NCBI RefSeq assembly: GCF_000737515.1
Contig: NZ_CP006587.1
Coordinates: forward strand, 4,273,001 to 4,337,000
Source: Hymenobacter sp. APR13
GTDB taxonomy: Bacteria > Bacteroidota > Bacteroidia > Cytophagales > Hymenobacteraceae
DNA length: 64,000 nucleotides
Direction of reading: 5' to 3'
Under the pieces are notes generated by a model, which saw nothing but the letters and a program-made list of their open reading frames with translations, was not told the origin of the DNA and ran no database searches. This document shows, one piece after another, positions 9,022 through 17,080 of this stretch. How positions within the stretch are numbered: position 1 is the first letter of the stretch; each line of letters opens with the position of its first letter. The position numbers and the translations under genes were made by a program.

Positions 9022-10047
9022 ATGCGCGCCACCCTATTCAGTGTTCAATCGTTTGAGCGCAGCTTTCTGCAGCACGCCAACACCCGCCATCACCAGCTGC
9101 AGCTGCTGGACACGCGCCTATGCGCCGACACCGCCCACTTGGCCCAGGGCGCGGCGGCCATCAGCGTGTTCAGCCCCGATGACGTGTCGGGGCCGGTGCT
9201 GGAGCAGCTAGGTGGCTACGGCGTGCGCTATGTGGCCGTGCGCGCCGCCGGCTTCGACAACGTAGACCTGGTAGCGGCCCGGCAGCTGGGCATCCGGGTG
9301 GCCAACGTGCCCGACTATTCGCCCCACGCCATTGCCGAGCACGCCGTGACGCTGATGCTGACGCTGTGCCGCCACCTGCGCCAGGCCGACCAGCAGCTGC
9401 GGGCCAACGACTTCCGGCTCGACCAGCTGATTGGGTTTGAGCTGCACGGCAAGACGGTCGGGATTCTGGGCGTGGGGCGCATTGGGGCCGTGGTGGCGCG
9501 CATTCTGCACGGCTTTGGCTGCCGGCTGCTGGGCACCGACGTGCAGCCCAACCCTGAGCTGACCGAGCGCTACGGCCTGGAATACGTGCCACTCAACCAG
9601 CTCTGCTCCCAATCGGACATCATCAGCGTGCACACGCCGCTCACGCCTCAAACCCGCCACCTGATCAATGAACGGCTACTCAAAAGCATGAAGCCCGGCG
9701 TGATGCTCATCAACACAGGCCGCGGGGGCGTGCTGGACACGGCCGCCGCGCTGCAGGCCCTCAAATCGGGCCAGCTGGGCTTTCTGGGGCTGGACGTGTA
9801 CGAAGCCGAGAAGGGCCTGTTTTTTACGGACCACACCCGCGACCTGCTGCTTGACGACACGTTTGCCCGCCTGCTGACCTTCAAAAACGTGCTCATCACC
9901 GGCCACCAGGCATACCTGACCCGCGAGGCCCTCACCAACATTGCCGAGGCCACCGTGGCCAGCCTCACGGCCTGGGACCAAGGCGAAACCCCGGCGCACG
10001 AGCTTCAGCCGCTGGTGCGGGCCCTGGCCGCCGGCAGCCCTAGCTGA
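9022..10047 (+). CDS. ldhA: D-lactate dehydrogenase (2-hydroxyacid dehydrogenase)
   Basis: 341 aa. NAD-dependent reduction of pyruvate to D-lactate, a fermentative electron sink. The NAD-binding loop is GKTVGILGVGRIGAVVA (about residues 143-159), with substrate Arg/Glu motifs in VAVRAAGFDNVD and LINTGRGGVLDT. Catalytic His is H295 in ITGHQAYLTREAL, the block that marks true D-LDH within the wider family. Start ATG 9022 agrees with the conserved MRATLFSVQSFE; the open frame extends 22 codons further but crosses the promoter. It lies in a stress-protein cluster behind a dyad operator, which fits induction when respiration is limited. Confidence 0.92.
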   Translation: MRATLFSVQSFERSFLQHANTRHHQLQLLDTRLCADTAHLAQGAAAISVFSPDDVSGPVLEQLGGYGVRYVAVRAAGFDNVDLVAARQLGIRVANVPDYSPHAIAEHAVTLMLTLCRHLRQADQQLRANDFRLDQLIGFELHGKTVGILGVGRIGAVVARILHGFGCRLLGTDVQPNPELTERYGLEYVPLNQLCSQSDIISVHTPLTPQTRHLINERLLKSMKPGVMLINTGRGGVLDTAAALQALKSGQLGFLGLDVYEAEKGLFFTDHTRDLLLDDTFARLLTFKNVLITGHQAYLTREALTNIAEATVASLTAWDQGETPAHELQPLVRALAAGSPS

Positions 10048-10060
10048 ACCTGCTTAAGGG

Positions 10061-10076
10061 CATGACGAATGTCATA
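10061..10076. promoter_or_regulatory. CRP/FNR-type operator B (upstream of pair)
   Basis: CATGACGAATGTCATA contains TGAC-N4-GTCA centred at 10068.5. It lies 22 bp upstream of the second dyad (10081-10100) and 50.5 bp before the putative -7 box at 10119. Confidence 0.65.
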
Positions 10077-10080
10077 GCGC

Positions 10081-10100
10081 AAACTGATGCTAATCAGTTT
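10081..10100. promoter_or_regulatory. FNR-like dyad B2 (or weak ldhA terminator)
   Basis: AAACTGATGCTAATCAGTTT is a perfect 8-bp-arm palindrome centred at 10090.5. It contains TGAT-N4-ATCA, close to the classical FNR half-sites. Centre-to-centre distance to operator B is exactly 22 bp. An alternative reading is an A/T-rich hairpin terminating ldhA. Confidence 0.5.
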
Positions 10101-10118
10101 ATTAGCAGGATAAAACTT

Positions 10119-10126
10119 CGAATTTG
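10119..10126 (+). promoter_or_regulatory. Putative -7 box for the small ORF and usp at 10387
   Basis: CGAATTTG keeps TTTG but not TA. It lies 28.5 and 50.5 bp from the centres of B2 and B, one base shorter than at the other promoters of the group. Confidence 0.35.
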
Positions 10127-10179
10127 CAGTAGATTTTCTTGTCTGATGTGGGCCAACCAGCCCCGAAATTCCAAACGCC

Positions 10180-10278
10180 ATGGTAACTCCCACCCTCCTG
10201 CTTACAATGTTGCTGCTGGCCGCTCTGGCCCTGACTAGTGCCTACCGGCGTGGCATGCAGCAGCGACCTGCCGCCTGA
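10180..10278 (+). CDS. Candidate 32-residue membrane peptide
   Basis: An ATG-TGA frame starting about 50 nt after the predicted transcript start encodes MVTPTLLLTMLLLAALALTS followed by AYRRGMQQRPAA. That is one membrane helix (residues 5-21) followed by a short basic tail, the build of accessory peptides of membrane complexes such as CydX-like proteins. It lies 108 bp before a usp gene on the same strand and would share its transcript. No homology was recognised; reality of the gene rests on position and hydrophobic pattern only. Confidence 0.4.
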   Translation: MVTPTLLLTMLLLAALALTSAYRRGMQQRPAA

Positions 10279-10386
10279 CGCGGCACCCGTTGCGGGCCGC
10301 CGCCGCCGACCAGAGCCGCCAGCAGTTCCGGTCTGGGTGGTTGCGGGCGGCCTGATACCGTGTTTCTATCTTCCCAGCGCTGCTGT

Positions 10387-11250
10387 ATGCCTCCTTCCCT
10401 TCTCGTCCTGACGAATCTGGCTGCCCCTGCCGAGCAAGCCGCACGCTATGCGGCACTACTCGGCGCGCCGCTGCACGCCCGGCTGGTGCTGCTGCACCTC
10501 TACCACAATCCGGTGCTGGACCCCGAGCTGGTGACCGTGACTACGGCGCAGGCCTACCGCAGCCAGGCCGAAACCTCGGTGGCGCTGCACCAGCTGGCCG
10601 ACCGCCTGAACACCCCGGCCAGCGTCGAAGTGTCAGTATGGGCGGCGCCCGAAGCCGTGGATGAAGCCGTGCGGCGGCACAAGCCATTGCTGCTGGCCAT
10701 GGGCCTGAGTGCGGAGCAGGATATCCTCGACCACCTGCTGCACAACCAGGCGCTGCCCGTGCTGCGGGCCACGCACCGCCCGCTACTGCTGGTGCCGGCC
10801 GCGGCTACCGCCGGGAGCCGGCCGCGCCGCGTGGTGCTGGCCGTTGATGCCGAAGAATTCACGCCGAACGCCGCCACCCGGGCCGTTGCCCCGCTGCTGG
10901 CCTGCTGGGGCGCCGACTTCACGGTGGTGCACGTAGCGCCAACAGCCGAGCGGGAGGCCTTTGCGGGCCAGCGGGCGCTGGGGGCCGTGCGCCTGAGCGG
11001 GCTGCTGCCGGCCGCCACCGCGCCCATGCTCTACGAATCCAAGCGCATGCCTGCAGCCACCGGTATTCTGCAAGCGCTGGAAGACGTGCAGGCTGATTTG
11101 CTGGTGCTGCTGGCTCGGCCCCGGAGCTTCTTAGGGCGCCTGTTCCACCAAAGCGTGACGGCCCAGGTGCTGCGTGGCAGCCGCGTGCCGGTGCTGCTGT
11201 TGCCGGTTGAAGCGCCCGAACAGCCCGGCTGGATGCCGCCCATGTGCTAA
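10387..11250 (+). CDS. Universal stress protein, tandem UspA domains
   Basis: 287 aa, two UspA-like domains: residues 1 to about 140 from MPPSLLVLTNLAAPAEQAARY, and from about 142 (RRVVLAVDAEEFT) to the end. ATG 10387 is chosen because the first beta-strand begins there. The block RSFLGRLFHQSVTAQVLRGS near the C-terminus is nearly the same as in the usp at 8004-8825, so these are paralogues. No complete ATP-binding glycine motif is visible. It probably heads an operon with the next usp (80-bp gap) and is preceded by the tandem dyads B/B2. Function beyond family membership is unknown. Confidence 0.9.
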   Translation: MPPSLLVLTNLAAPAEQAARYAALLGAPLHARLVLLHLYHNPVLDPELVTVTTAQAYRSQAETSVALHQLADRLNTPASVEVSVWAAPEAVDEAVRRHKPLLLAMGLSAEQDILDHLLHNQALPVLRATHRPLLLVPAAATAGSRPRRVVLAVDAEEFTPNAATRAVAPLLACWGADFTVVHVAPTAEREAFAGQRALGAVRLSGLLPAATAPMLYESKRMPAATGILQALEDVQADLLVLLARPRSFLGRLFHQSVTAQVLRGSRVPVLLLPVEAPEQPGWMPPMC

Positions 11251-11330
11251 GCGGCCCGCGGCCGGAGCACGCGCTTCGTTCCGCCAATATTCTGGCGAGA
11301 TGCCTATTTGCTACTTTTTCCCGTTGCGCG

Positions 11331-12182
11331 ATGAAACCTAACCTGGTTGTTCTCACCGATTTCTCGGCCGCCGCCGAGCGGGCCCGGGCCTACGCCGCGG
11401 CTCTGGCGGCAGCGCTGGGCGCTGAGCTGCACCTCGTGCACGCCTACTCGCCGATGCCACTCACGGCCACCGAGTTCGGGGTCATCATGCCGCCCATTGA
11501 CACCCGCTACGTGCAGGAAACCCGGCAGGCGCTGGAGCAGGTGGCAGCCGGCCTCCCGGTGCCGGCCACGGCCGAGCTGCTGGAAACCGACTGGTACGGG
11601 GCAGTGGTGCACACCCTCAGCCATTACCATCCGCTGCTGCTGGTAGCCGGCCTCACGGCTACCGAGGGCCTGCTGGATGAGTGGCTCAGCAACCGTGCCC
11701 TGCCCCTGGCCCACGAAACCGGCTACCCGCTGCTGCTGGTGCCCGAGCACCTGCCCGACACGGCCCTGCACGCGCCGCGCCGCCTGGCCCTGGCCGTCGA
11801 GGACCGGGCGTTTCGGCTGGCGCCGGCCGCCACCGCCGTGGCGCCCCTGCTCGATGCGCTGGACACCGAGGTAGTGGCAGTGTGCGTGCTGCCCGCCGAA
11901 CAGCGCGCCGGGGGCTGGACCGGGCTGCAGGCCCTGCAGCACTCCGGCCTGAGTGCCGCCATTAGTGGCTGCGGGCTGCACAAAGTCACCGGCGACGCAC
12001 TGGGGCCAGGCATTCTGCAGGCCGCGGCAGAGTTGTCGGCGGATATGGTGGGTTTGCTCGACCAGGGCCACGGCTGGATACACAAGCTCTTCCACGGCAG
12101 CGTCATCGACCATGTGCTGCGCCACACGCCGCTGCCGGTGCTGCTACTGCCCACCGACCCGCAGCCGCTTCTGCCCGGCTAA
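11331..12182 (+). CDS. Universal stress protein, tandem UspA domains
   Basis: 283 aa, third member of the cluster. It starts MKPNLVVLTDFSAAAERARAY at ATG 11331 (an in-frame extension to 11244 would overlap the previous gene and is not Usp-like). The second domain from about residue 143 (RRLALAVEDRAFR) is more diverged and ends in KLFHGSVIDHVLRH. Canonical nucleotide-binding glycines are not apparent. No TGA-N6-TCA dyad lies in the 80 bp upstream, so it is likely co-transcribed with the preceding usp. A GC-rich hairpin follows before the ATPase gene. Confidence 0.88.
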   Translation: MKPNLVVLTDFSAAAERARAYAAALAAALGAELHLVHAYSPMPLTATEFGVIMPPIDTRYVQETRQALEQVAAGLPVPATAELLETDWYGAVVHTLSHYHPLLLVAGLTATEGLLDEWLSNRALPLAHETGYPLLLVPEHLPDTALHAPRRLALAVEDRAFRLAPAATAVAPLLDALDTEVVAVCVLPAEQRAGGWTGLQALQHSGLSAAISGCGLHKVTGDALGPGILQAAAELSADMVGLLDQGHGWIHKLFHGSVIDHVLRHTPLPVLLLPTDPQPLLPG

Positions 12183-12248
12183 GCCAGTTTTTCCGGCCGG
12201 CTGGCAGCATGCCACCGGTTAGCAGCATCCTTCCACTCCTGAAACCAG

Positions 12249-12288
12249 GCGGGGCGGGCATCAGGCACTGGCCTGGTACCCGCCCCGC
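12249..12288 (+). terminator. GC-rich hairpin between usp and P-type ATPase
   Basis: A 10-bp perfect stem (GCGGGGCGGG / CCCGCCCCGC) with a 20-nt loop lies 66 bp after the usp stop. There is only a weak T-run, so termination may be partial. Confidence 0.5.
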
Positions 12289-12340
12289 TTACTGTTGCCC
12301 TGCGCACCGGGTTCCGTTTATCATATCATTAACTGCCGCC

Positions 12341-14887
12341 ATGCACGCTGCACTCCCCGCTCCCGCCCCGCCGAAACCGGCCCCCTCGGCCGCTGCCTCC
12401 GTGGCCGGCGAAACTGCCGGCGGCCTGGGCCTCACCGATGCCGCCGTAGCCGCAGCTCGCCGGGCGCATGGCAGCAACACCCTGGCGGCATCCGCCGGGG
12501 CCGGCTGGCTAGGCACCCTGAAGGAAGTAGTGCTGGAGCCCATGTTCTTGATGCTGCTGACGGCCGGCGGCCTCTACGTGGCGCTGGGCCAGGCCCAGGA
12601 AGCCATTACGCTGCTGCTGGCCCTGCTGCTGGTAGCGGGCATTTCCCTCTACCAGAATATCCGCAGCAACCAGGCCCTGAGCGCCCTGCGCGAGCTTACC
12701 CAGCCCCAAGCCCAGGTCCGGCGCAACGGGGCGGTGGTTACGGTGCCGGTTGAGAAGTTGGTGGTAGGCGATGCTGTGCTGGTAGCCGAGGGCAGCCGCC
12801 TGCCCGCCGACGGCACCGTCACCGAGCTCAACGACTTTTCGGTGGATGAGGCCATTTTGACCGGGGAGGCCGTACCGGTAGCCAAGGCCCGCGGCGACGC
12901 CGTGTTTGGCGGCACCAGCGCCGTGACTGGCAGCGCCTGGCTGCAGCTTACGGCCGTGGGCAACAGCTCTCGGCTGGGCGTCATCGGCCACAGTATGGAA
13001 AGCATAATCACCGAAAAAACGCCCCTGCAGCGGCAGGTGCACCAGTTTGTGCTGCGCATGGCCTGGGTGGGCGCGGGTGCCTTTGCGCTGGTGTGGGGCG
13101 TGAACTATGCGCACTCCGGCAACTGGGTGACGGCGCTGCTGTTTGGGCTTACGCTGGCCATGTCCGTTCTGCCCGAGGAAATTCCGATGGCCTTCAGCAG
13201 CTTTATGGCCCTGGGCGCCGCCCGCTTGAGCCGGCTGGGCGTGCTCACCAAGCAGCCCCAGACCGTGGAAAGTCTGGGCTCGGCCACCATCATCTGCACC
13301 GACAAAACCGGCACCCTCACCCAGGACGGCATGCGCCTGGCTCAGGTGTACGCCGAAGCCACCCAGACGCTACTGCCGGTGCCGGGCGCGCTGCCCCCGC
13401 AGGCCACGCAGGTGCTGGCCTACGCCCGCTGGGCCAGCGAAACCACTCCGTTCGACCCCATGGAGCAGGCCCTGGTGGCGGCCTTCGCCACGGCTAGCCC
13501 CGCCGAGGCCCAGGCCCCCTGCCCCATGGTGCACGAGTACCCGCTGGCCGGCACGCCCCCCATGATGACCCACGTACGGCAAATCGGCGGCGCGCAGGTG
13601 GTGGCGGCCAAGGGGGCGGTAGAGCACATTCTGGCCGTATGCCGCCCGGCCCCGGCCGATGCCGCCCGGCTGCGCGAAATGGCCCGGCAGCTGTCCGTGC
13701 AGGGCTACCGGGTGCTGGGCGTGGCGCAGGGCCAGCCCGAGCATAGTGGCTTCCCGGCGGAGCAGGACGATTTCCGTTGGACGCTGCTGGGACTGGTGGC
13801 GCTGGAAAACCCACCCAAAGCCAACGCCGCCGCGGTGGTTCGGGCCTTCACGCAGGCCGGCATTCAGGTGAAGATGATTACCGGCGACTTCCCCGAAACC
13901 GCCCAGGCCATTGCCCGCCAGATTCAGCTGCCCGACGCCGATACGCTGCTCACCGGCCAGCAGGTGATGGACCTGCCCGAGCCCGAGCTGCAGCGCCAAG
14001 CCGCGGCCACTGCCGTGTTTGCCCGCATGTTTCCGGAAGCCAAGCTGCGCGTGGTGGAAGCCCTAAAAAAGAACGGCGCCGTGGTGGCCATGACCGGCGA
14101 CGGCGTCAACGACGGCCCGGCCCTCAAGGCCGCCCACATCGGCGTGGCGATGGGCCGGCGCGGCACCGAGGTAGCCCGGCAAGCGGCCTCCCTGGTGCTC
14201 GTGGATGATGACCTGGGCAGCATGGTGACGGCCATTGCACAGGGCCGCCGCATCTACCAGAACTTCAAAAAGGCCGTGTTCTACGTGGTGTCCATCCACC
14301 TGCCGATTGTGCTGACGGTGGCCGTGCCGCTGCTGGCGGGCTGGCCGCTGGCTAACCTGCTCACGCCCGTGCACATCATCTTTCTGGAACTGGTGATGGG
14401 CCCTACTTGCTCCATTGCCTTCGAAAACGAGCCCGCCGAAGCCGGCCAGATGCTTCAGCCCCCACGCCCCCTCACGGCCACCTTACTGGCCGGGGCCGAG
14501 CTAAGCCGCAGCCTGGTGCAGGGCCTGGGCATTTCGGCGGCGGTGCTGGGCGTGTACTACGTGGCCATGCGGCTGGGCCAGCCCGAAGCGGCGGTACGCT
14601 CGCTGGTGTTTGCCACGCTGGTGCTCAGCAACATCTTCCTCACGCTCAGCAGCCGGTCGTTTACGCAGTCGGTGGGGCGGATGCTGCGGGTGCCCAACCC
14701 GGTGCTGTGGCTAATGCTGGGCCTTACGCTGGCGCTGCTGCTGGCCACGCTGCTGGTACCCGCGGCCCGGCAGCTGTTCGGGTTTGTGCCAGTGCCGCCG
14801 GCCGCGCTGAGCTGGTGCACGCTGGCGGCGCTGGCCGGCACGGGCTGGGTGGAAATCTACAAAGCCATACGGCGGGCCAAGGCCTGA
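12341..14887 (+). CDS. Cation-translocating P-type ATPase (P2-like)
   Basis: 848 aa inner-membrane pump. Phosphorylation site DKTGTLTQDGM has D321; the actuator loop LTGEAVPVAK is near residue 174, and the hinge MTGDGVNDGPALKAAHIGVAMG near 583-604. M4 carries LPEEIPMAF (about 277-285) instead of the PEGLP of classical Ca2+ pumps, and M6 reads FLELVMGPTCSIAFENEP. These features place it in the Ca2+/Mn2+-type P2 branch or a related uncharacterised cation group; the ion cannot be fixed from sequence. No N-terminal CxxC metal domain, so not a Cu/Zn pump. Start ATG 12341 (MHAALPAPAPP). It follows the usp genes and may be co-expressed with them. Confidence 0.88.
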   Translation: MHAALPAPAPPKPAPSAAASVAGETAGGLGLTDAAVAAARRAHGSNTLAASAGAGWLGTLKEVVLEPMFLMLLTAGGLYVALGQAQEAITLLLALLLVAGISLYQNIRSNQALSALRELTQPQAQVRRNGAVVTVPVEKLVVGDAVLVAEGSRLPADGTVTELNDFSVDEAILTGEAVPVAKARGDAVFGGTSAVTGSAWLQLTAVGNSSRLGVIGHSMESIITEKTPLQRQVHQFVLRMAWVGAGAFALVWGVNYAHSGNWVTALLFGLTLAMSVLPEEIPMAFSSFMALGAARLSRLGVLTKQPQTVESLGSATIICTDKTGTLTQDGMRLAQVYAEATQTLLPVPGALPPQATQVLAYARWASETTPFDPMEQALVAAFATASPAEAQAPCPMVHEYPLAGTPPMMTHVRQIGGAQVVAAKGAVEHILAVCRPAPADAARLREMARQLSVQGYRVLGVAQGQPEHSGFPAEQDDFRWTLLGLVALENPPKANAAAVVRAFTQAGIQVKMITGDFPETAQAIARQIQLPDADTLLTGQQVMDLPEPELQRQAAATAVFARMFPEAKLRVVEALKKNGAVVAMTGDGVNDGPALKAAHIGVAMGRRGTEVARQAASLVLVDDDLGSMVTAIAQGRRIYQNFKKAVFYVVSIHLPIVLTVAVPLLAGWPLANLLTPVHIIFLELVMGPTCSIAFENEPAEAGQMLQPPRPLTATLLAGAELSRSLVQGLGISAAVLGVYYVAMRLGQPEAAVRSLVFATLVLSNIFLTLSSRSFTQSVGRMLRVPNPVLWLMLGLTLALLLATLLVPAARQLFGFVPVPPAALSWCTLAALAGTGWVEIYKAIRRAKA

Positions 14888-14907
14888 AGAGCGACTAAGG
14901 CAAAAAC

Positions 14908-14947
14908 CCAGTAGCAGAAACGCCACAATCCGCGTTTCTGCTACTGG
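14908..14947. terminator. Bidirectional terminator between convergent genes
   Basis: A perfect 16-bp stem (CCAGTAGCAGAAACGC and complement) lies between the ATPase and the minus-strand thioredoxin-like gene. Confidence 0.75.
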
Positions 14948-14983
14948 ATTTCGTTGATGGGCCAGCGCAATTCAACCACTTTC

Positions 14984-15319
14984 CTAGCTGATGCCGGCCT
15001 GCAGCAGCACTAGGTCGAGGGCGGCAACTCCGTCCGGGGTGGGCATGCCGGGCTGGCGCCACAGCTCCACGCCCTGGTGCAACAGCACGCAGGTGGGCAG
15101 CTGCTCGGGCGCAAAGCTGTGTACCACCGCCGGAAAAGCTGCCTCGTTGATTTGCATCACCTGCACGGCCGCACCCAGCCGGCGCTGCAGCGCCTCCAGA
15201 TCGGAAGCCGAAAAGCCGGGCCCGGCTGCCGGAGTCGAAAACGACGAAGCGGGCAGCAGCACCAGCAGCACGGCAGCAGCCGGCAGTTCTGGCGCCGCTG
15301 GTGGAGGATAGCCTGGCAT
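14984..15319 (-). CDS. Thioredoxin-fold protein lacking the CxxC motif
   Basis: 111 aa. A Pro/Ala-rich, hydrophobic N-terminus (residues 10-25 could be a membrane anchor or poor signal) is followed by a thioredoxin-like domain. QVMQINEAAFPAVVHSF corresponds to the beta-strand and helix after the active site. LPTCVLLHQGVELWRQPG is the cis-Pro loop (LPT) and the strand that follows it. The usual WCGPC is absent, so it cannot be an ordinary thioredoxin; a binding or chaperone role is possible. It has the best promoter of the regulon: perfect -7 box TAATTTTG and two dyads at 29.5 and 51.5 bp. The ATG at 15319 would give a leader of about 27 nt. Confidence 0.7.
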   Translation of the reverse strand: MPGYPPPAAPELPAAAVLLVLLPASSFSTPAAGPGFSASDLEALQRRLGAAVQVMQINEAAFPAVVHSFAPEQLPTCVLLHQGVELWRQPGMPTPDGVAALDLVLLQAGIS

Positions 15320-15350
15320 GGGCGGCGGTGAAAACGGGGAAGGACGAATC

Positions 15351-15358
15351 CAAAATTA
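15351..15358 (-). promoter_or_regulatory. -7 box of the thioredoxin-like gene
   Basis: TAATTTTG on the minus strand is a perfect TAnnTTTG. Its 5' end (15358) is exactly 29.5 and 51.5 bp from the centres of dyads C and C-prime. Confidence 0.65.
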
Positions 15359-15379
15359 CCATGCAGACTCCCGCGCCCA

Positions 15380-15395
15380 CATGACGAACGTCAGG
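15380..15395. promoter_or_regulatory. CRP/FNR-type operator C
   Basis: CATGACGAACGTCAGG holds TGACG-AA-CGTCA centred at 15387.5, between the minus-strand thioredoxin-like gene and the histidine kinase. The position fits class II activation of the minus-strand promoter. Confidence 0.68.
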
Positions 15396-15402
15396 AAGGC
15401 CA

Positions 15403-15416
15403 CTGAGATAGGTCAT
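15403..15416. promoter_or_regulatory. CRP/FNR-type half-conserved dyad C-prime
   Basis: CTGAGATAGGTCAT contains TGA-N6-TCA centred at 15409.5, exactly 22 bp from the centre of operator C and 51.5 bp from the -7 box of the thioredoxin-like gene. Confidence 0.5.
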
Positions 15417-15463
15417 CTGTGGTTTTTTGCGCAAGTTGCGCCCTTCTTCGCTTCTTGCCGCCC

Positions 15464-17080
15464 ATGCCCACCGAGCTATACCAGAATCCACTAACCGACA
15501 TTCTGTTTGAGCAGGCCAAGGATTTTGTGGGCCTTTACGACGTGACACTGGGCTGGTTTTCGCGGGTGAATGCGGCCGGCTACCAGCTGCTGGGCTACCC
15601 CTCGGCCCAGGCTCTCTATCAGGATCCGGTTCGGTCGTTGCGCGCCGCGCCGCTGCTGCCCGCCGACCAGGCCGTGCTGCGCGAAAAAATCCGGCAGGAA
15701 GGCCGCTACGAGCAGGAGCTGGAGGTGCGCCACCAGGCCGGCCACACGTTCTGGGCCCAGGTAGAGGCTTCGCCGCTGCAGCTGGAGGGGCGACCGTATC
15801 TGTTGGTGCGGCTCACCAACACCCAGCCGCTGCACCAGGCCGAGCAGCAGCTGGCGCAGAGCTTGGGCCGGTTTGAAGCCGTGTTTTCGCACGCCACCAT
15901 CGGCATCATCGTCTGCAACCGCCAGGGCCATATCGAGCTGGCCAACGCCAAGGCCCAGGAGCTGTTCGGCTATACGGGCCCGCCGGGCCTCATGGGCCGC
16001 CGCATCGAGGAGTTGGTGCCCGATGCCGCCGGCCGCCGCCACGAGCAGCTGCGGGCCGGCTTCAACGCCCACCCCACGGCCCGCGTGATGGGCGCCCACC
16101 GCGGCGCGCTGGAAGCCCTGCGCCAGAATGGCAGCGTGTTTCCGGTGGAAATCAGCCTCAGCCACTTCCACCTCGACGACGAGCTGTTTGTGGTGTCCTA
16201 CATCATCGACATCACCTTCAAAAAGGAAGCCGAGCGGGAGCTGATTGCCCAGCGCCAGCGTGTAGAGCGCCTCAATGCCGACCTGGAACGCAAGGTAGCC
16301 GACCGCACCCACGCTCTGATGACCACGCTGGGCCAGCTGGAGCAGCGCACCCGCGAGCTAACCCAAGCCCTGGCCGCCGAGCAGGAACTGGGCGAGTTGA
16401 AGTCGCGGTTCGTGAGCATGGCCTCGCACGAGTTCCGCACCCCCCTGACCACGGTACTCACCTCGGCCGCCCTCATCGAAAAGTACCCCGGCGCCGACCA
16501 GCAGGACAAGCGCCTGCGGCACCTGGACCGCATCCGCACCTCGGTGAAGCACCTGAGCGACATTCTGGAGGAATTTCTGTCGGTGGGCAAGATTGAGGAA
16601 GGCCGGGTGCAGGCCCGCCCCTCCCGGCTGGACCTGCCGGAGCTGCTGCAGGAAACCGTGGCCGACGTGCAGGGGCTGCTGCGGCCGGGCCAGCGCATTG
16701 TGCCGGAGCTGCTGGGCACCGAGCCCGCCTGGCTGGACACGTCGCTGCTGCGCAAAATCCTGGTCAACCTGCTCTCCAACGCTCTCAAGTACGCCGCCGA
16801 AAACACCACGGTGCAGGTGCGCGCGGCCTGCCAAGCCGGCCGCCTCACGCTGGTGGTGCAGGATGAAGGCGTGGGCATTTCGGAGGAAGACCAGCAGCAC
16901 CTGTTCGAGCGGTTTTTTCGGGCCCGCAACGTCACCAATATTCCCGGCACCGGCCTGGGACTCTACATAGTTGGCAAGTACCTGGAGCTGATGGGCGGCA
17001 CTATTGCCCTGCACAGCCAGCTAGGGGTCGGCACCACCGTTACCATCTCCATACCCTATGAAAACCATTCTGCTGATTGA
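15464..17080 (+). CDS. PAS-domain sensor histidine kinase
   Basis: 538 aa, apparently cytosolic (no membrane segment seen). A first PAS-like domain at about residues 8-125 is followed by a second, S-box PAS at about 140-255 (FEAVFSHATIGIIVCNRQGHIELAN). Then come a coiled-coil linker, a HisKA domain with H322 in SMASHEFRTPLTTV, and a HATPase_c domain (NLLSNALKYA, DEGVGI, GTGLGLYIVGKYLE). The second PAS resembles FixL, but the haem-ligand His position appears as Arg (RVMGAHRG), so haem binding is unlikely. Its stop overlaps the next gene by 23 bp, indicating translational coupling with that response regulator. Start ATG 15464 (MPTELYQNPLTD). The signal is unknown. Confidence 0.92.
   Translation: MPTELYQNPLTDILFEQAKDFVGLYDVTLGWFSRVNAAGYQLLGYPSAQALYQDPVRSLRAAPLLPADQAVLREKIRQEGRYEQELEVRHQAGHTFWAQVEASPLQLEGRPYLLVRLTNTQPLHQAEQQLAQSLGRFEAVFSHATIGIIVCNRQGHIELANAKAQELFGYTGPPGLMGRRIEELVPDAAGRRHEQLRAGFNAHPTARVMGAHRGALEALRQNGSVFPVEISLSHFHLDDELFVVSYIIDITFKKEAERELIAQRQRVERLNADLERKVADRTHALMTTLGQLEQRTRELTQALAAEQELGELKSRFVSMASHEFRTPLTTVLTSAALIEKYPGADQQDKRLRHLDRIRTSVKHLSDILEEFLSVGKIEEGRVQARPSRLDLPELLQETVADVQGLLRPGQRIVPELLGTEPAWLDTSLLRKILVNLLSNALKYAAENTTVQVRAACQAGRLTLVVQDEGVGISEEDQQHLFERFFRARNVTNIPGTGLGLYIVGKYLELMGGTIALHSQLGVGTTVTISIPYENHSAD

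Noticed and set aside
11282..11297. CGCCA-N6-TGGCG palindrome before the third usp as a further regulon operator
   Set aside because: It lacks the TGA/TCA core and is about 20 bp from the nearest TTTG box, not 36.5 bp as in the regulon promoters. Probably chance in GC-rich DNA.
15395..15463. Histidine kinase gene as a member of the dyad regulon
   Set aside because: No -7 box lies 29.5 or 51.5 bp from dyads C or C-prime on the plus strand; the geometry fits only the minus-strand gene.
15850..16240. Haem-binding FixL oxygen sensor
   Set aside because: The position of the haem ligand His appears to be Arg.
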